A DNA stretch of 64,000 nucleotides from ZC4RG35 sp040878345 (GCA_040878345.1 JBBDML010000022.1:22968-86967); one strand, 5' to 3'. Counted from the first letter of the stretch, positions 36,509 through 45,715 are shown. Numbers and translations are program-made. The notes: a model not told the origin generated them from the sequence alone.

Positions 36509-38668
36509 TCAACTGACGAACAGCCACTCGACCGCTTCGCCCAGCAGGGCACGAACCTCGTCCGCCAGGTCCGGGTGCTGGCCCAGCGAGGGGTCGGAGT
36601 CGACCAGCCCGAAGGCATCGCGGCGCGCCGCCACCAGCAGGTCGATGTCGGCGATGATGTCGGCCAGGCGCAGGTCCTTCATCCCCGATTGGCGGGTCCC
36701 GAACACCGTGCCCTGCCCTCGGATCTCCAGGTCCTGGTGGGCTAGCTCGAACCCGTCGTTGGACCCGACCAGGGCCGCGATCCGGGCCTCGGCCTCCTGG
36801 GTGGTGGGGTCGGCGATGAGCAGGCACAGCCCTCGATGCTTGCCCCGGCCGACCCGGCCCCGGAGCTGATGGAGCTGGCTGAGCCCGAACCGGTCGGCGT
36901 CCTCGATCACCATCACCGTCGCATTGGCAACATCGATGCCCACCTCGATCACGGTGGTCGACACCAGGACCTCGGTCTCGCCCGCCCGGAAGGCGGACAT
37001 CACCCCCTCCTTGTCGGCCGGGCGCAGCTGGCCGTGGATCAGCCCCACCCTGAGGTCGTCGAAGATCGCCGACAGTCGCTCATACTCGGCGGTGGCGGAT
37101 GCCGCCTCCACCTTGTCGCTGTCCTCGACCAGCGGGCAGACCACAAAGGCCTGACGACCCTCTTCGACCGCAGCCCGCACCGCCCGCCACGCGATCTTCT
37201 CCTCGACCCGATTGAGATGCCGGGTCTCCACTGGAGCCCGGCCAGGGGGCATCTCATCGATGGTGGAGATGTCGAGATCTCCATAGAGCGTCATCGAAAG
37301 TGTCCTCGGAATGGGGGTGGCGGTCATGATCAGCAGGTCTGGCTCGGGGCCTCCCGCCTTCTCCCTGAGCTCGACCCGCTGGGATACGCCAAACCGGTGC
37401 TGCTCGTCGACCACCGCCACCCCGAGACGGTGGAAACGGACGCCCTCCTGGATCAGGGCATGGGTGCCGACCACGAGATCGACCTGACCGCCGGCTATGT
37501 CCGAGACCAGCTGCTCCTTGGTGATCCGGCCGTCGTAGTTGGTGGTCGCCGTCGACCCGGTGAGGAGGGCGAGATGAACCGCCGGCTCGCCGCTCTCGAA
37601 GAGACTGCCCATCCCCAGCCGCCCCCCGCCACCAAAGGGCTCGGGTGACATGCCTGCCTCGGCGAGGAGCCGGGCCACCCCCAGGAAGTGCTGCTCGGCG
37701 AGGACCTCGGTTGGGGCCATGATCGCTCCCTGCCACCCGCCTTCGATCCCGTCGAGCAGGGCCGCAACCGCCACCACCGTCTTTCCCGAGCCCACCTCGC
37801 CCTGTAACAGACGGTGCATCGGGTTGGATGACCTCAGGTCGACACGGATCTCGTCCAGGACCGAGCGCTGGGCACGTGTCAGGCTGTATGGGAGCCCGCC
37901 GACGAAGCGTTGGGTCAGTTCACCGGTGGGAGCATGGGCGATCCCGTTGGCCCCCTCGACCCGCATTCGCTTCTGGAGGGCCAGGGCGAGCTCGAGACGG
38001 AACAGCTCGTCGTAGATCAGCCTCCGTCTGGCGTGCTCGGAGGCCTCCATGGTCTCGGGGAAATGGACGTCGGCAAACGCCTGGTCCCGGCTGGTGAGGC
38101 CATGGGCCGCCAGGAACTCGACCGGGACCGGGTCGTCGATAGGCCGGGAGCGCTTCAGCGCCGTCCTGATCCATCCCTGGATGGCGCCCATCTTCAGCGG
38201 GCCGACCACCGGGTGGACCGGGTAGATCTCGGCCTCGCCCACTGACCGGAACTCTGTCCCCAGGTTCTGCGTCCTCCGCACCCGTATCTGGAGATTCCCC
38301 CGGAACCTCTCCATCACCCCGGACACCGCGAGCCAGGTCCCCGGCTCCAGACGAATCAGGTGCTGCTGGTTGAACCAAATGGCGGTGACGGTCCCGGTGT
38401 CGTCGGCGAGGACCGCCTCGACGATGAGCAGGTTGCGGCGGGGGCGACGGTCCTTGACCGAGCGGACCTCTCCGATCAGGGTGACATCCGTGCCCAAGGG
38501 GGCGGCGGCAATGGAGCTGCCCTGTGACTCCACGTATCGATGGGGCACATGATGGAGCAGGTCGGCCACCGACTCGACGCCCGCCTTGGCCAGGGTTCGG
38601 GCGGTGACCGGCCCGATTCCTTTGATCTCCTCGGTCGATATCCCGGCGAGACGGGCCAATGAAGCCAT
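36509..38668 (-). CDS. recG: ATP-dependent DNA helicase RecG
   Basis: The 719-aa branch-migration helicase has an N-terminal wedge/OB domain, then Walker A LLQGEVGSGKTVVAVAAL, the DEQH-type box VVDEQHRFGVSQR, TATPIPRTLS, and the C-terminal QLRGRVGRGKHRG and LEIRGQGTVFGTRQSG motifs. It remodels stalled forks and Holliday junctions. ATG 38668 lies 6 nt after a TACCGT -10 box and appears leaderless. Confidence 0.96.
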   Translation of the reverse strand: MASLARLAGISTEEIKGIGPVTARTLAKAGVESVADLLHHVPHRYVESQGSSIAAAPLGTDVTLIGEVRSVKDRRPRRNLLIVEAVLADDTGTVTAIWFNQQHLIRLEPGTWLAVSGVMERFRGNLQIRVRRTQNLGTEFRSVGEAEIYPVHPVVGPLKMGAIQGWIRTALKRSRPIDDPVPVEFLAAHGLTSRDQAFADVHFPETMEASEHARRRLIYDELFRLELALALQKRMRVEGANGIAHAPTGELTQRFVGGLPYSLTRAQRSVLDEIRVDLRSSNPMHRLLQGEVGSGKTVVAVAALLDGIEGGWQGAIMAPTEVLAEQHFLGVARLLAEAGMSPEPFGGGGRLGMGSLFESGEPAVHLALLTGSTATTNYDGRITKEQLVSDIAGGQVDLVVGTHALIQEGVRFHRLGVAVVDEQHRFGVSQRVELREKAGGPEPDLLIMTATPIPRTLSMTLYGDLDISTIDEMPPGRAPVETRHLNRVEEKIAWRAVRAAVEEGRQAFVVCPLVEDSDKVEAASATAEYERLSAIFDDLRVGLIHGQLRPADKEGVMSAFRAGETEVLVSTTVIEVGIDVANATVMVIEDADRFGLSQLHQLRGRVGRGKHRGLCLLIADPTTQEAEARIAALVGSNDGFELAHQDLEIRGQGTVFGTRQSGMKDLRLADIIADIDLLVAARRDAFGLVDSDPSLGQHPDLADEVRALLGEAVEWLFVS

Positions 38669-38674
38669 GATCCA

Positions 38675-38680
38675 ACGGTA
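38675..38680 (-). promoter_or_regulatory. -10 box TACCGT of a leaderless promoter (recG)
   Basis: On the minus strand TACCGT ends 6 nt before the recG ATG (38668). No ribosome-binding site is present. Confidence 0.5.
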
Positions 38681-38726
38681 ACGGTGGAATGGGACTTGAA
38701 GCAGCAGGTCGCTAGGATTTGCCGCT

Positions 38727-38746
38727 CGGCCGGGGACACCCGGCCG
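38727..38746 (+). promoter_or_regulatory. Leader hairpin upstream of rpmB
   Basis: A perfect 8-bp stem, CGGCCGGG / CCCGGCCG with loop GACA, lies 33 bp upstream of the rpmB ATG. It could be a 5' leader structure or a stop signal for transcripts entering from the left. No T-tract follows. A regulatory role for the rpmB operon is inference. Confidence 0.35.
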
Positions 38747-38779
38747 CCTCTAGGTTTCGGACCACCCCAGGAGCATTCC

Positions 38780-38968
38780 ATGTCTTATCGGTGCGAGGTC
38801 TGCGGCAAGGAGCCGAGCTACGGGAAGAGCGTCAGCTTCTCCCACAAGCGCAGCAACCGCCGCTGGCTCCCCAATATCCAGAGAATCCGGGTCCAGGACG
38901 GGTCGAACACCCGCCGTGCCCGGGTCTGCACCTCGTGCATCCGCGCCGGCAAGGTGGTCAAGGCCTGA
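38780..38968 (+). CDS. rpmB: 50S ribosomal protein L28
   Basis: The 62-aa protein starts MSYRCEVCGKEPSYGKSVSFSH and ends VCTSCIRAGKVVKA. Two CxxC pairs mark the zinc-binding form of L28. AGGAG lies upstream of the ATG at a normal distance. The 5' in-frame extension to 38684 is not conserved. Its stop overlaps the next ATG by one base. Confidence 0.95.
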   Translation: MSYRCEVCGKEPSYGKSVSFSHKRSNRRWLPNIQRIRVQDGSNTRRARVCTSCIRAGKVVKA

Positions 38969-39183
38969 TGGACCAGGGGGTGGTCAAGGCATACGACCCG
39001 GTGACCGGTGTGGGGATCGTGGTCCGAGACACCGACCGCTCCGAGGTGTTCCTTCGACCCGGCTCCCTCAAGGGCTCGGTGTTCCGCAGCCTCCGGCAAG
39101 GCCAGCGGCTTCTGTTCGACACCGTCGAGGAGGACGGCCGCCGGTTCATCACCCAAGTGCGACTGGGCCAGGACGGTTATTAG
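38968..39183 (+). CDS. Cold-shock-domain-like protein
   Basis: The 71-aa product reads as one OB-fold of cold-shock type: MDQGVVKAYDPVTGVGIVVRD, then a FLRPGSLKGSVFRSLRQGQRLLFDTVEEDGR core. The aromatic RNP1 motif is weak, so nucleic-acid binding is likely but not certain. It is translationally coupled to rpmB (TGATG), pointing to a ribosome or RNA-related function. Confidence 0.75.
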   Translation: MDQGVVKAYDPVTGVGIVVRDTDRSEVFLRPGSLKGSVFRSLRQGQRLLFDTVEEDGRRFITQVRLGQDGY

Positions 39184-39209
39184 CCCGACCAGCCACATGT
39201 ACGGGACAT

Positions 39210-39227
39210 CGGGCTGTCTTCAGCCCG
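39210..39227. terminator. Possible terminator hairpin after the rpmB operon
   Basis: A perfect 7-bp stem CGGGCTG / CAGCCCG with loop TCTT lies 27 bp after the stop of the cold-shock-like gene. There is no T-run, as is common in high-GC genomes. Confidence 0.4.
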
Positions 39228-39283
39228 CCACGGTCCGATCCACTAGTGTCGCCCGACCTAGAGAGCGATAGGAGGCTCAATTG

Positions 39284-39514
39284 GTGGAGGCGTATGTCCT
39301 GATTCAGACCGAGGTCGGCAAGGCCGCCTTGGTCGCAGAGCAAGTGCGTGTGATCCCCGGCGTGGAGAGCGCCGACGACGTCACCGGGCCTTATGACGTG
39401 ATAGTCAAGGCGAGCAGCGATGACGTCGACTCCCTCGGGAAGTTGGTCGTCGCCAAGATCCAGGCGGTGGAAGGCATCACCCGCACCCTCACCTGCCCCG
39501 TAGTTCACCTCTAA
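39284..39514 (+). CDS. Lrp/AsnC ligand-binding-domain protein (stand-alone)
   Basis: The 76-aa protein (MEAYVLIQTEVGKAALVAEQ ... PYDVIVKASSDDVDSLGKLV ... TRTLTCPVVHL) is a single RAM/AsnC-type regulatory domain without a DNA-binding part. Such domains form oligomers that sense amino acids or partner proteins. AGGAGG at 39270-39275 favours GTG 39284 (8-nt spacing) over TTG 39281. It is convergent with ddl. Confidence 0.85.
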   Translation: MEAYVLIQTEVGKAALVAEQVRVIPGVESADDVTGPYDVIVKASSDDVDSLGKLVVAKIQAVEGITRTLTCPVVHL

Positions 39515-39533
39515 AGCACCAAGTAATCCCGCC

Positions 39534-40610
39534 TCAGCCCAGCTTCGAGGCGATCGCTCCTGCGCTCCGTAGCGCCGTCCCGTCGCTGCCCGCGACCGAG
39601 AAGACACGAGTCGGAGAGGCCAGCGCCTCGTCGAGCATGTCCCTGAACAACCGACTGCGCTCGATGGGCGGGTCGATCCACAGATAGGCCGCCATCGAGC
39701 CGGGGATGGTGTTGACCTCGTTGACGAAGAGCTCGCCATCCTTCTCCAGGAAGTCGATTCGAGCGATCCCGCGCAGCCCGGAGACCTCGGTGACCCTCCT
39801 CGCCAGACGGGCGATCCCCTCCTCGGTATCCGACTCGAGGACCGCAGGCAGCTCCCGTCCTCCGCTGACCTCACCACCCCAGGCCAGGTATTTCTGGTCG
39901 TAGGAGTAGATGCCATCCCCGGAGCGGGCCGGGGCCTCGACCGCGGACAGCTCGAAACCGGGGTGGGTCCGAACCGCCACCTGCAGGTCGCGGCTTCCCA
40001 CCAGGAACGGCTCCACCACCGCCCCCTGGTCGAAGTAGGAAGAGCGAGCCTTGAGTGCCAGCACCGTTGCCCAGTCCTCGGCGACCTCGATCCCGATCGA
40101 AGAGCCACCGAATCTGGGCTTTACGATGTATGGGGCGGAAAAGCCGGCGACCGGCTCGTCGCCATTGGCCACCAGGGCGCGGGGCAGGGTTGGCAGCCCG
40201 ACAGATGCCATCGCCGAGCCGAAGGCCAGCTTGTCCATCCCCAGCGCAGACGCCGCCTGCCCGGGCCCGGTGTAGCGGAGCCCGGCCAGATCGAGGAGGC
40301 CCTGCAGTGTCCCGTCCTCACCGGGCCCGCCATGACAGGCGATCACCACCGCCGAGACCTCGAGTGGTCGCTTCTTGATCATGAAACCCTGCCCTGGGGA
40401 GGCGACAAAGCTGATCTCGCGGGCACGGCGCGGCACTCCGTCGGCGAAATCCCTCGCCTCGAGGTCGGGGTCGACCAGGAACCACTCCCCCGACTTCGAC
40501 CAGTAGACCAACGTGACGTCGACCAGGGCGCGGGCCACCTGGAGGCCGGTGAGGATCGATATGTCATGCTCGTCGGACGGGCCTCCGAAGAGGACAACCG
40601 GTTTGGTCAT
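39534..40610 (-). CDS. ddl: D-alanine--D-alanine ligase
   Basis: The 358-aa ATP-grasp enzyme makes the D-Ala-D-Ala dipeptide of peptidoglycan. It shows the N-terminal VVLFGGPSDEHDISILTG (family start GGxSxEHxVS), ATP-binding APYIVKPRFGGSSIGIEVA, and the metal-binding ARIDFLEKDGELFVNEVNTIPGS. It lies directly upstream of the MurF-like gene that would use its product. Confidence 0.92.
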   Translation of the reverse strand: MTKPVVLFGGPSDEHDISILTGLQVARALVDVTLVYWSKSGEWFLVDPDLEARDFADGVPRRAREISFVASPGQGFMIKKRPLEVSAVVIACHGGPGEDGTLQGLLDLAGLRYTGPGQAASALGMDKLAFGSAMASVGLPTLPRALVANGDEPVAGFSAPYIVKPRFGGSSIGIEVAEDWATVLALKARSSYFDQGAVVEPFLVGSRDLQVAVRTHPGFELSAVEAPARSGDGIYSYDQKYLAWGGEVSGGRELPAVLESDTEEGIARLARRVTEVSGLRGIARIDFLEKDGELFVNEVNTIPGSMAAYLWIDPPIERSRLFRDMLDEALASPTRVFSVAGSDGTALRSAGAIASKLG

Positions 40611-40620
40611 TCAGCCGCTC

Positions 40621-42108
40621 TCATGGGTAGTGGTCGGGCAGGTCGTTCTCATAGAGGACCACATCGCCCGGCACCAGATTGGCACGGGCCCAGGCGACCG
40701 CCTGGTCTCTGGAGCCAACGACCGTAACCGAGGCCCGGCGGTCGGCGGATCCGCGCAGCAACGAGGCGCGGTTGGTGCCGCCCACGATGATCAGATGATC
40801 GGCGGCTTCAGCGGCCATCGCGGCGAAGGCGGCATTCTCCTCGTCCTGGAGCGGGCCCAGCTCGACCATCCCCGGGGTGACCACCGCCTTGGCCCCCGGG
40901 CCGGCAGCCGCCAGTACCTCCAGAGCCCGGCGTGCGCCCGCCGGGTTGGAGTTGAAGGTGTCGTCGATGATGGTGATCCCCGACTCCCCTACCGAGACGG
41001 TCTGCCGGTGCTCAGGAACCGGAAGGTCGGCCAACCGGTCCACCCAAGCGGAGGTGTCGAGGCCCAAGGCGACGCAGACGCCGGCGGCGGCCGCCAGGTT
41101 GGAGGCGAACACACCTTCCGGGGCTGCCGCCACCACCTCCCCCCCGATCACCACCTGTCCCTCGACCACCCGCACACGGCCCCGTTCCCCGGTGGAGACC
41201 TCGATCATCGGCATGCTCCCGGCCCGGTCGGTGGCAAGACCGGCGAGGAGCGGGTGGTCGACACAGATCACCCCGATCTCGGCCCGATCCAGGATCTCCG
41301 CCTTGGCCTCGAGCACCCGGCCCTCGGTCCTGAACCGTTCAAGGTGCACCGGCCCCACTGAGACGATCACACCCACCTTGGGCTTGACCCAACTACACAT
41401 CTCGGCGATCTCGCCGGGCCCGTAGCTGCCCATCTCGGCGATGAAGACATCGGTGCCGGGAGTCAGGGCCTCGTTGATCGACCTGGCCAGCCCCATTCGG
41501 TTGTTGAAGGAGGCAGGGGTGGCAACCGTCCTCATGGCACCGGAGAGGAGGTGGCTCAGATAGCGCTTGGTGGTGGTCTTGCCGTAGGAACCGGTGATGG
41601 CCACCACGTCCGGCCCCACCACAGCCAGCTTCCGTGTGGCCCGTTCGACCCATTTGCCCCCGAGGCGCTTCTCCACCGGGCCGAGGGCCAGCAGGGCAAG
41701 ATCGACGATGACCGGCAAGAGCGCCAGCCCCGCCACCGCGATGAGAGGTGTGTCGGCCATGGCGCTGATGAGGTAGAAGGTCCCCGCCACCAACCCCGAG
41801 AGGAGGGCGAGACGTCGGAGCCGGGCGGTCCATGCCAGCGGCGAGCTGATCCCCCGAACCCCGAGACCGATGGGGCCGACCTGGGCCAGAACGACCAGGA
41901 AGCCGGGCCACTCCGACCACAGAGACCCGATGACACCGGCCATCCCGAGCACCGCCAACCCCAGATTCAGCGGGCCGTGGGCCCACCACCTCAGGGCGAA
42001 CCGGCTCACCGACGGGCTCAGATAGTGCTCCCGCTGGGCAACCCGGAGCCACCGCAAACCTGCGGGGACCGTGGCCAGGGCACACGCCGTCGCCAGCACC
42101 CAGATCAA
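40621..42108 (-). CDS. MurF-like Mur ligase with N-terminal membrane domain
   Basis: The C-terminal 330 residues match MurF: P-loop AITGSYGKTTTK (near residue 170), ASFNNRMGLARSINEAL, FIAEMGSYGPGEIAEMCSWVKP and the substrate segment IIDDTFNSNPAGARRALEVLA. MurF adds D-Ala-D-Ala to the UDP-MurNAc-tripeptide. The first about 150 residues hold roughly five membrane helices instead of the usual UDP-binding domain 1. The substrate may therefore be presented differently or be non-canonical. It starts with TTG overlapping the hydrolase stop (TTGA), and ddl is 10 bp downstream. Confidence 0.8.
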   Translation of the reverse strand: MIWVLATACALATVPAGLRWLRVAQREHYLSPSVSRFALRWWAHGPLNLGLAVLGMAGVIGSLWSEWPGFLVVLAQVGPIGLGVRGISSPLAWTARLRRLALLSGLVAGTFYLISAMADTPLIAVAGLALLPVIVDLALLALGPVEKRLGGKWVERATRKLAVVGPDVVAITGSYGKTTTKRYLSHLLSGAMRTVATPASFNNRMGLARSINEALTPGTDVFIAEMGSYGPGEIAEMCSWVKPKVGVIVSVGPVHLERFRTEGRVLEAKAEILDRAEIGVICVDHPLLAGLATDRAGSMPMIEVSTGERGRVRVVEGQVVIGGEVVAAAPEGVFASNLAAAAGVCVALGLDTSAWVDRLADLPVPEHRQTVSVGESGITIIDDTFNSNPAGARRALEVLAAAGPGAKAVVTPGMVELGPLQDEENAAFAAMAAEAADHLIIVGGTNRASLLRGSADRRASVTVVGSRDQAVAWARANLVPGDVVLYENDLPDHYP

Positions 42109-42848
42109 GATGTCACCTCGATCACCAGGTGGCGGAGGGCGTCAGGGGCCTGAGTGGGGAGGAGATGACCCACGTTGTCGAGCACCTCGAGACGCACCGG
42201 GAGCCCGGCCGCCTCCCGGACCTCGACTGCCTTCCGTGCGACCGCCAGCGGCACATCGGTGTCGTCGGCACCCCAGAGCAGCGTGATCGGGGCGCGGACG
42301 GCGGCCAACTGCTCCTCATAGGTCTCATTGACCGCTTTGACCAAGATGTCCCTCATCAGGCCAGTGACAGCCCGATAGTCGGCCGAGCCGGCCTTCCTTC
42401 GTCTCTCCTCCAGACGGATGTCGGAGATCAGCCCGAGCCGATTCAGCAGACGGATCGCCCGATAGCTCGTCGAAGGCGGTGCCGGGGGTCTGAGACGTAC
42501 CAGCGGCACCCCGGTGAGGACCATCGGTCCCACCCGATCGGGAAACAGGTCGGCCAGGCACAACGCCACCCTCCCGCCGAAGGAGTGGCCGATAAGGACT
42601 GGAGGCCCATCGAACTCGGAGAGGATCTCAGAGACAATTCGGGCATAGCCATCGGCACCGATCACCTCCTGCGGCGCAGGGGTGGCACCGAAGCCAGGTA
42701 GATCGAGGGCCAGGGCGGGCAGACCTTCGAGGCTGGGCTTGAAGTCTGCCCCACGACGACCCCAGCCGTGGAGGGCGAGTATGCGAGGTGGCCCTTCACC
42801 TAGGACCTCGGCGAAGAGGGCACCCTCTGCGAAAGACCTCAATGCCAA
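42105..42848 (-). CDS. Alpha/beta hydrolase
   Basis: This approximately 247-aa protein has the alpha/beta-hydrolase fold: oxyanion segment LALHGWGRRGADFKP, nucleophile elbow VLIGHSFGGRVA, an acid residue in LLWGADDTDVPL, and the catalytic histidine in LDNVGHLLPTQ. The substrate is unknown. I choose TTG 42848, with GAGG 7 nt upstream; TTG 42902 and neighbouring TTG codons are alternatives. It is divergent from the histidine kinase and leads the MurF-Ddl pair. Confidence 0.85.
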   Translation of the reverse strand: MALRSFAEGALFAEVLGEGPPRILALHGWGRRGADFKPSLEGLPALALDLPGFGATPAPQEVIGADGYARIVSEILSEFDGPPVLIGHSFGGRVALCLADLFPDRVGPMVLTGVPLVRLRPPAPPSTSYRAIRLLNRLGLISDIRLEERRRKAGSADYRAVTGLMRDILVKAVNETYEEQLAAVRAPITLLWGADDTDVPLAVARKAVEVREAAGLPVRLEVLDNVGHLLPTQAPDALRHLVIEVTS

Positions 42849-42908
42849 GATCAATCCTCGATCAGACCGGGAGAAACGCCGAGAATAACTGTTGGAAACC
42901 AATTACCA

Positions 42909-44693
42909 ATGACCACCGAGCGCACTCTGCCCACCGTCAACGAGGCGATGGCCCGGTTTCGGGCGTCCTTGTTGCGCCGTGCCTCGGCGGTCGCCTGGGT
43001 GATCCTGATCATCGTCGGCGCCCAGGCGGTTCGCAGCGAGGTCTACATCGAGTCCGGCTTCTATGCGCCGATGATCGGGTTGACGACCCTGTTGGTGATC
43101 TCGACCGCGGTTCGCTGGGACCGGGTGATGGCCACCAGGGGAGCGCCCTGGGTCAGCTGCGTGTGGATGCTGGCCCTGATCGCCGGCTTCACCGCCCTGG
43201 GGGTGGTCCCGGAGTTGGCAGGGACCGCAGAGCCGATCTTGTTCGGTCTGGCGGCTGTCTCGGGCTTGCTTCTCATCTGGTGGACACATGCCCTGGTCAC
43301 CGTGGTGCTGGGGGCAGCCATCTCCTATCTGGCATTCCAGGCCGGTCAGGCCGACGCCATCGCCGACGTGGTGGCTCCGGTCCTCACCGTGTTCGTGGTG
43401 GCCGCCGCCACCGCGTTGGTCGGGTTCGAGTTCGAGAAGGAGGCGGTGGTCTCCTCGGGCAAGGAGAGCATCCTGGAGCAGCAGCGGCTCGACTTCGAGA
43501 GGCTGTATGCGGTGAGCGCCACCCTGGCCCGGGCCGAGTCGCTGGCCGAGATCGTCCCCCACCTCATCGGCACCATCTGCAAGTACCTCGACGCCCAGGT
43601 GGGGGTGGTGCTGCTCAACGACACCGACCTCAACCGGCTCACGGTGATGAGCCCGATCTGGGTCAACGGCTACCCACTGGAGACCGAGGAGGTCACCGTG
43701 GACATCAACGCCCCAAGCGTGGTGTCCCAGACCTATCGGGCCGCCAAGCCGATCTACGTCAGGAGGGTTGACGATCACACCGACTCCCACGTCCTCTTGA
43801 AGGACCTGGGGCTCAAACAGGCCCTGGTGGCGCCGCTGAAGGTCGAGTCGATGAGGGTGGGGGTCATCATCGTCGGCGACCCGTACGTCGGGGACTTCAC
43901 CGAGGACCAACTCGACCAGCTCGGCTCGCTGGCGGCACCGGCCGGGCTTGTGCTGAGCCAGATCGGGCGTTACGAGGCCCAGGCCGAGATGACGCGACGG
44001 CTCGAGGAGGTGGCCCAGATGAAGACGGACTTCGTCTCCACCGTGAGCCATGAGCTGAGGAGCCCCCTCACCTCGATCATCGGATCCCTGGACACGGTCA
44101 ACCGCCCCGAGCTGGCCCCTCCCGAGCCCACCTCACAACAGCTCCTGCTCAGCGCCCGTCGGCAAGCGGGCCGTCTGCAACGTCTCATCGAGGACCTGCT
44201 GGTGGTCTCACGGATCGATCGGGGCGCCATCCCGGTGCAGTTGGGGCCGATCGCCCTCAAGGAGATCTTCGACGAGGTGAATCGGGTGGTGGCGGTCGAG
44301 CCAAAGATCACCATCGACCCGCCGGACACCATGGTGGAGGCGGATCGCGACCATCTGTCGAGGGTCCTCATCAACCTCGTTGAGAACGCCGCCAAATACG
44401 CCCCGGACAGCGAGATCGAGATCTATGGCTGGCAGAGGGGGACCCGCGGCTTCATCGCGGTGGTGGACCACGGCCCAGGCATCCCTGTGGAGCAAAGAGA
44501 ACGCGTCTTCGAGCGCTTCACCCAGCTCGACCAGTCGGACACACGCTCCAAGGGCGGCACCGGTCTGGGTCTCTCCATCGTCAAGAGCCTCACCGATGTG
44601 ATGAGGGGGTCGGTGAGGATCGAGGCCACCGAGGGCGGGGGCGCAACCTTCGTCATCGAGCTCCCCCTGGCCGCCACCGTCGGCGTGCGCTGA
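42909..44693 (+). CDS. Sensor histidine kinase with membrane and GAF domains (orphan)
   Basis: The 594-aa protein has five or six N-terminal membrane helices (residues about 20-175), a GAF-like domain (about 195-350), a HisKA dimerisation domain with phospho-acceptor His381 in VSTVSHELRSPL, and an HATPase_c domain with the N-box LINLVENAAKYAP, DHGPGIP and GGTGLGLSIVKSL. No response-regulator gene is adjacent. Its TGA abuts the convergent gene's stop, forming TGATCA. Confidence 0.92.
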   Translation: MTTERTLPTVNEAMARFRASLLRRASAVAWVILIIVGAQAVRSEVYIESGFYAPMIGLTTLLVISTAVRWDRVMATRGAPWVSCVWMLALIAGFTALGVVPELAGTAEPILFGLAAVSGLLLIWWTHALVTVVLGAAISYLAFQAGQADAIADVVAPVLTVFVVAAATALVGFEFEKEAVVSSGKESILEQQRLDFERLYAVSATLARAESLAEIVPHLIGTICKYLDAQVGVVLLNDTDLNRLTVMSPIWVNGYPLETEEVTVDINAPSVVSQTYRAAKPIYVRRVDDHTDSHVLLKDLGLKQALVAPLKVESMRVGVIIVGDPYVGDFTEDQLDQLGSLAAPAGLVLSQIGRYEAQAEMTRRLEEVAQMKTDFVSTVSHELRSPLTSIIGSLDTVNRPELAPPEPTSQQLLLSARRQAGRLQRLIEDLLVVSRIDRGAIPVQLGPIALKEIFDEVNRVVAVEPKITIDPPDTMVEADRDHLSRVLINLVENAAKYAPDSEIEIYGWQRGTRGFIAVVDHGPGIPVEQRERVFERFTQLDQSDTRSKGGTGLGLSIVKSLTDVMRGSVRIEATEGGGATFVIELPLAATVGVR

Positions 44694-44963
44694 TCAGCCA
44701 CCGACGCCCACATCCACCCACCTGATCGACTCGAAGGTCACCCGCAGCCCGTCGGGTGTCGGCACCACCACGATACTGACGGCACCGCAGGAAGAGCAAC
44801 GCGCCACCTCCCCGGGGGCGTCCCGATAGACCACCAGTTGTCCCAGCAGAGCGACGGCTCCGCACGCGCCACAACAGCCCGCCTCGTCCGTCATCTCCCG
44901 GCCGAACAGGTCCCAGAGCCTCCCGCCCAGGGAATTGCCGTCGAGGTGTCTTTCTCCATCCAT
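44694..44963 (-). CDS. DUF6510 family zinc-ribbon-like protein
   Basis: The roughly 89-aa protein has two CxxC knuckles (CCGACGAVALL and ARCSSCGAVSIV), suggesting a rubredoxin-like metal site. The start reads MDGERHLDGNSLGGRLWDLFGREMT. It matches the DUF6510 family seen next to ferredoxin-reductase-like and sulfite-oxidase-like genes in actinobacteria; function is unknown. GGAGG lies 6 nt before ATG 44963, and TTG 44969 is the alternative. Confidence 0.75.
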   Translation of the reverse strand: MDGERHLDGNSLGGRLWDLFGREMTDEAGCCGACGAVALLGQLVVYRDAPGEVARCSSCGAVSIVVVPTPDGLRVTFESIRWVDVGVGG

Positions 44964-44965
44964 GC

Positions 44966-45715
44966 TCAACCTCCGGTAGGACCGAAACGCTCCGTCCTGA
45001 TTCTCTCCGGCTCATGGCCCAGCCCGACCAATGCCGATGCGACCGACTCGACGAACCCGGTGGGTCCGCACACGAACGTCAGCGGTCGCTCACTCGGGGG
45101 CCACCCCAGTTCGCCCAACATCTCCCGGTCCACCCGGCGGCTCGGTCCCGGCCATCCCTCCGGATGGGAACGGGTCAGCGTGGTGGTCACGGCGATGCCG
45201 TCTCGGCGGGCGGCCGCCCTCTGGAGCTCCTCGCGATAGATGACGTCCTCCAACGATCTTGCCGACACCACGCATCGCACCTCCTCACTCCCGGTGAGCA
45301 GCCGAGCTCGTATCATCGCCATAAGTGGGACGATCCCGCTGCCCCCTGCCACCAGGAACAGCGGTTGGCCTCGGCCCGGCTCCCACACGAAGTATCCCCC
45401 GATCGGGCCCCGCAACTCGAACCTGTCGCCAACCCGTGCCTCATCGATGAGGTACGAAGAGACCTCGCCGTTCTCGACACGCTCCACCGTGATCGTCACC
45501 CGCTCCCCATCGGCCGGAGTGGCGATCGAGTAGCTCCGCTGTGCCTGATAGCCGTCGGCGGCGGTCAGCCTCACGTCGATGTGCTGGCCGGGGCGGTGGC
45601 CGGCCCAGCCCGGGCAGTTCAGGATCAGGCTGCGGGCCCTGGGTGTCTCCTCGACGAGACCGACCACCTCGGCCACCAGCCAGGTCAGTCGCCCGTGTAT
45701 CGCTGCTCCCGCCAT
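44966..45715 (-). CDS. Ferredoxin reductase-like FAD/NAD(P)H oxidoreductase
   Basis: The 249-aa protein has an FAD-binding barrel with RSYSIATP and an NAD(P)-binding domain with FLVAGGSGIVPLMAMIRA and FVCGPTGFVESV. No iron-sulfur domain follows. It probably shuttles electrons between NAD(P)H and a partner such as the molybdenum oxidoreductase encoded just upstream, whose 3' end it overlaps by 31 bp. The long upstream in-frame extension is antisense-like and was dropped. Confidence 0.87.
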   Translation of the reverse strand: MAGAAIHGRLTWLVAEVVGLVEETPRARSLILNCPGWAGHRPGQHIDVRLTAADGYQAQRSYSIATPADGERVTITVERVENGEVSSYLIDEARVGDRFELRGPIGGYFVWEPGRGQPLFLVAGGSGIVPLMAMIRARLLTGSEEVRCVVSARSLEDVIYREELQRAAARRDGIAVTTTLTRSHPEGWPGPSRRVDREMLGELGWPPSERPLTFVCGPTGFVESVASALVGLGHEPERIRTERFGPTGG

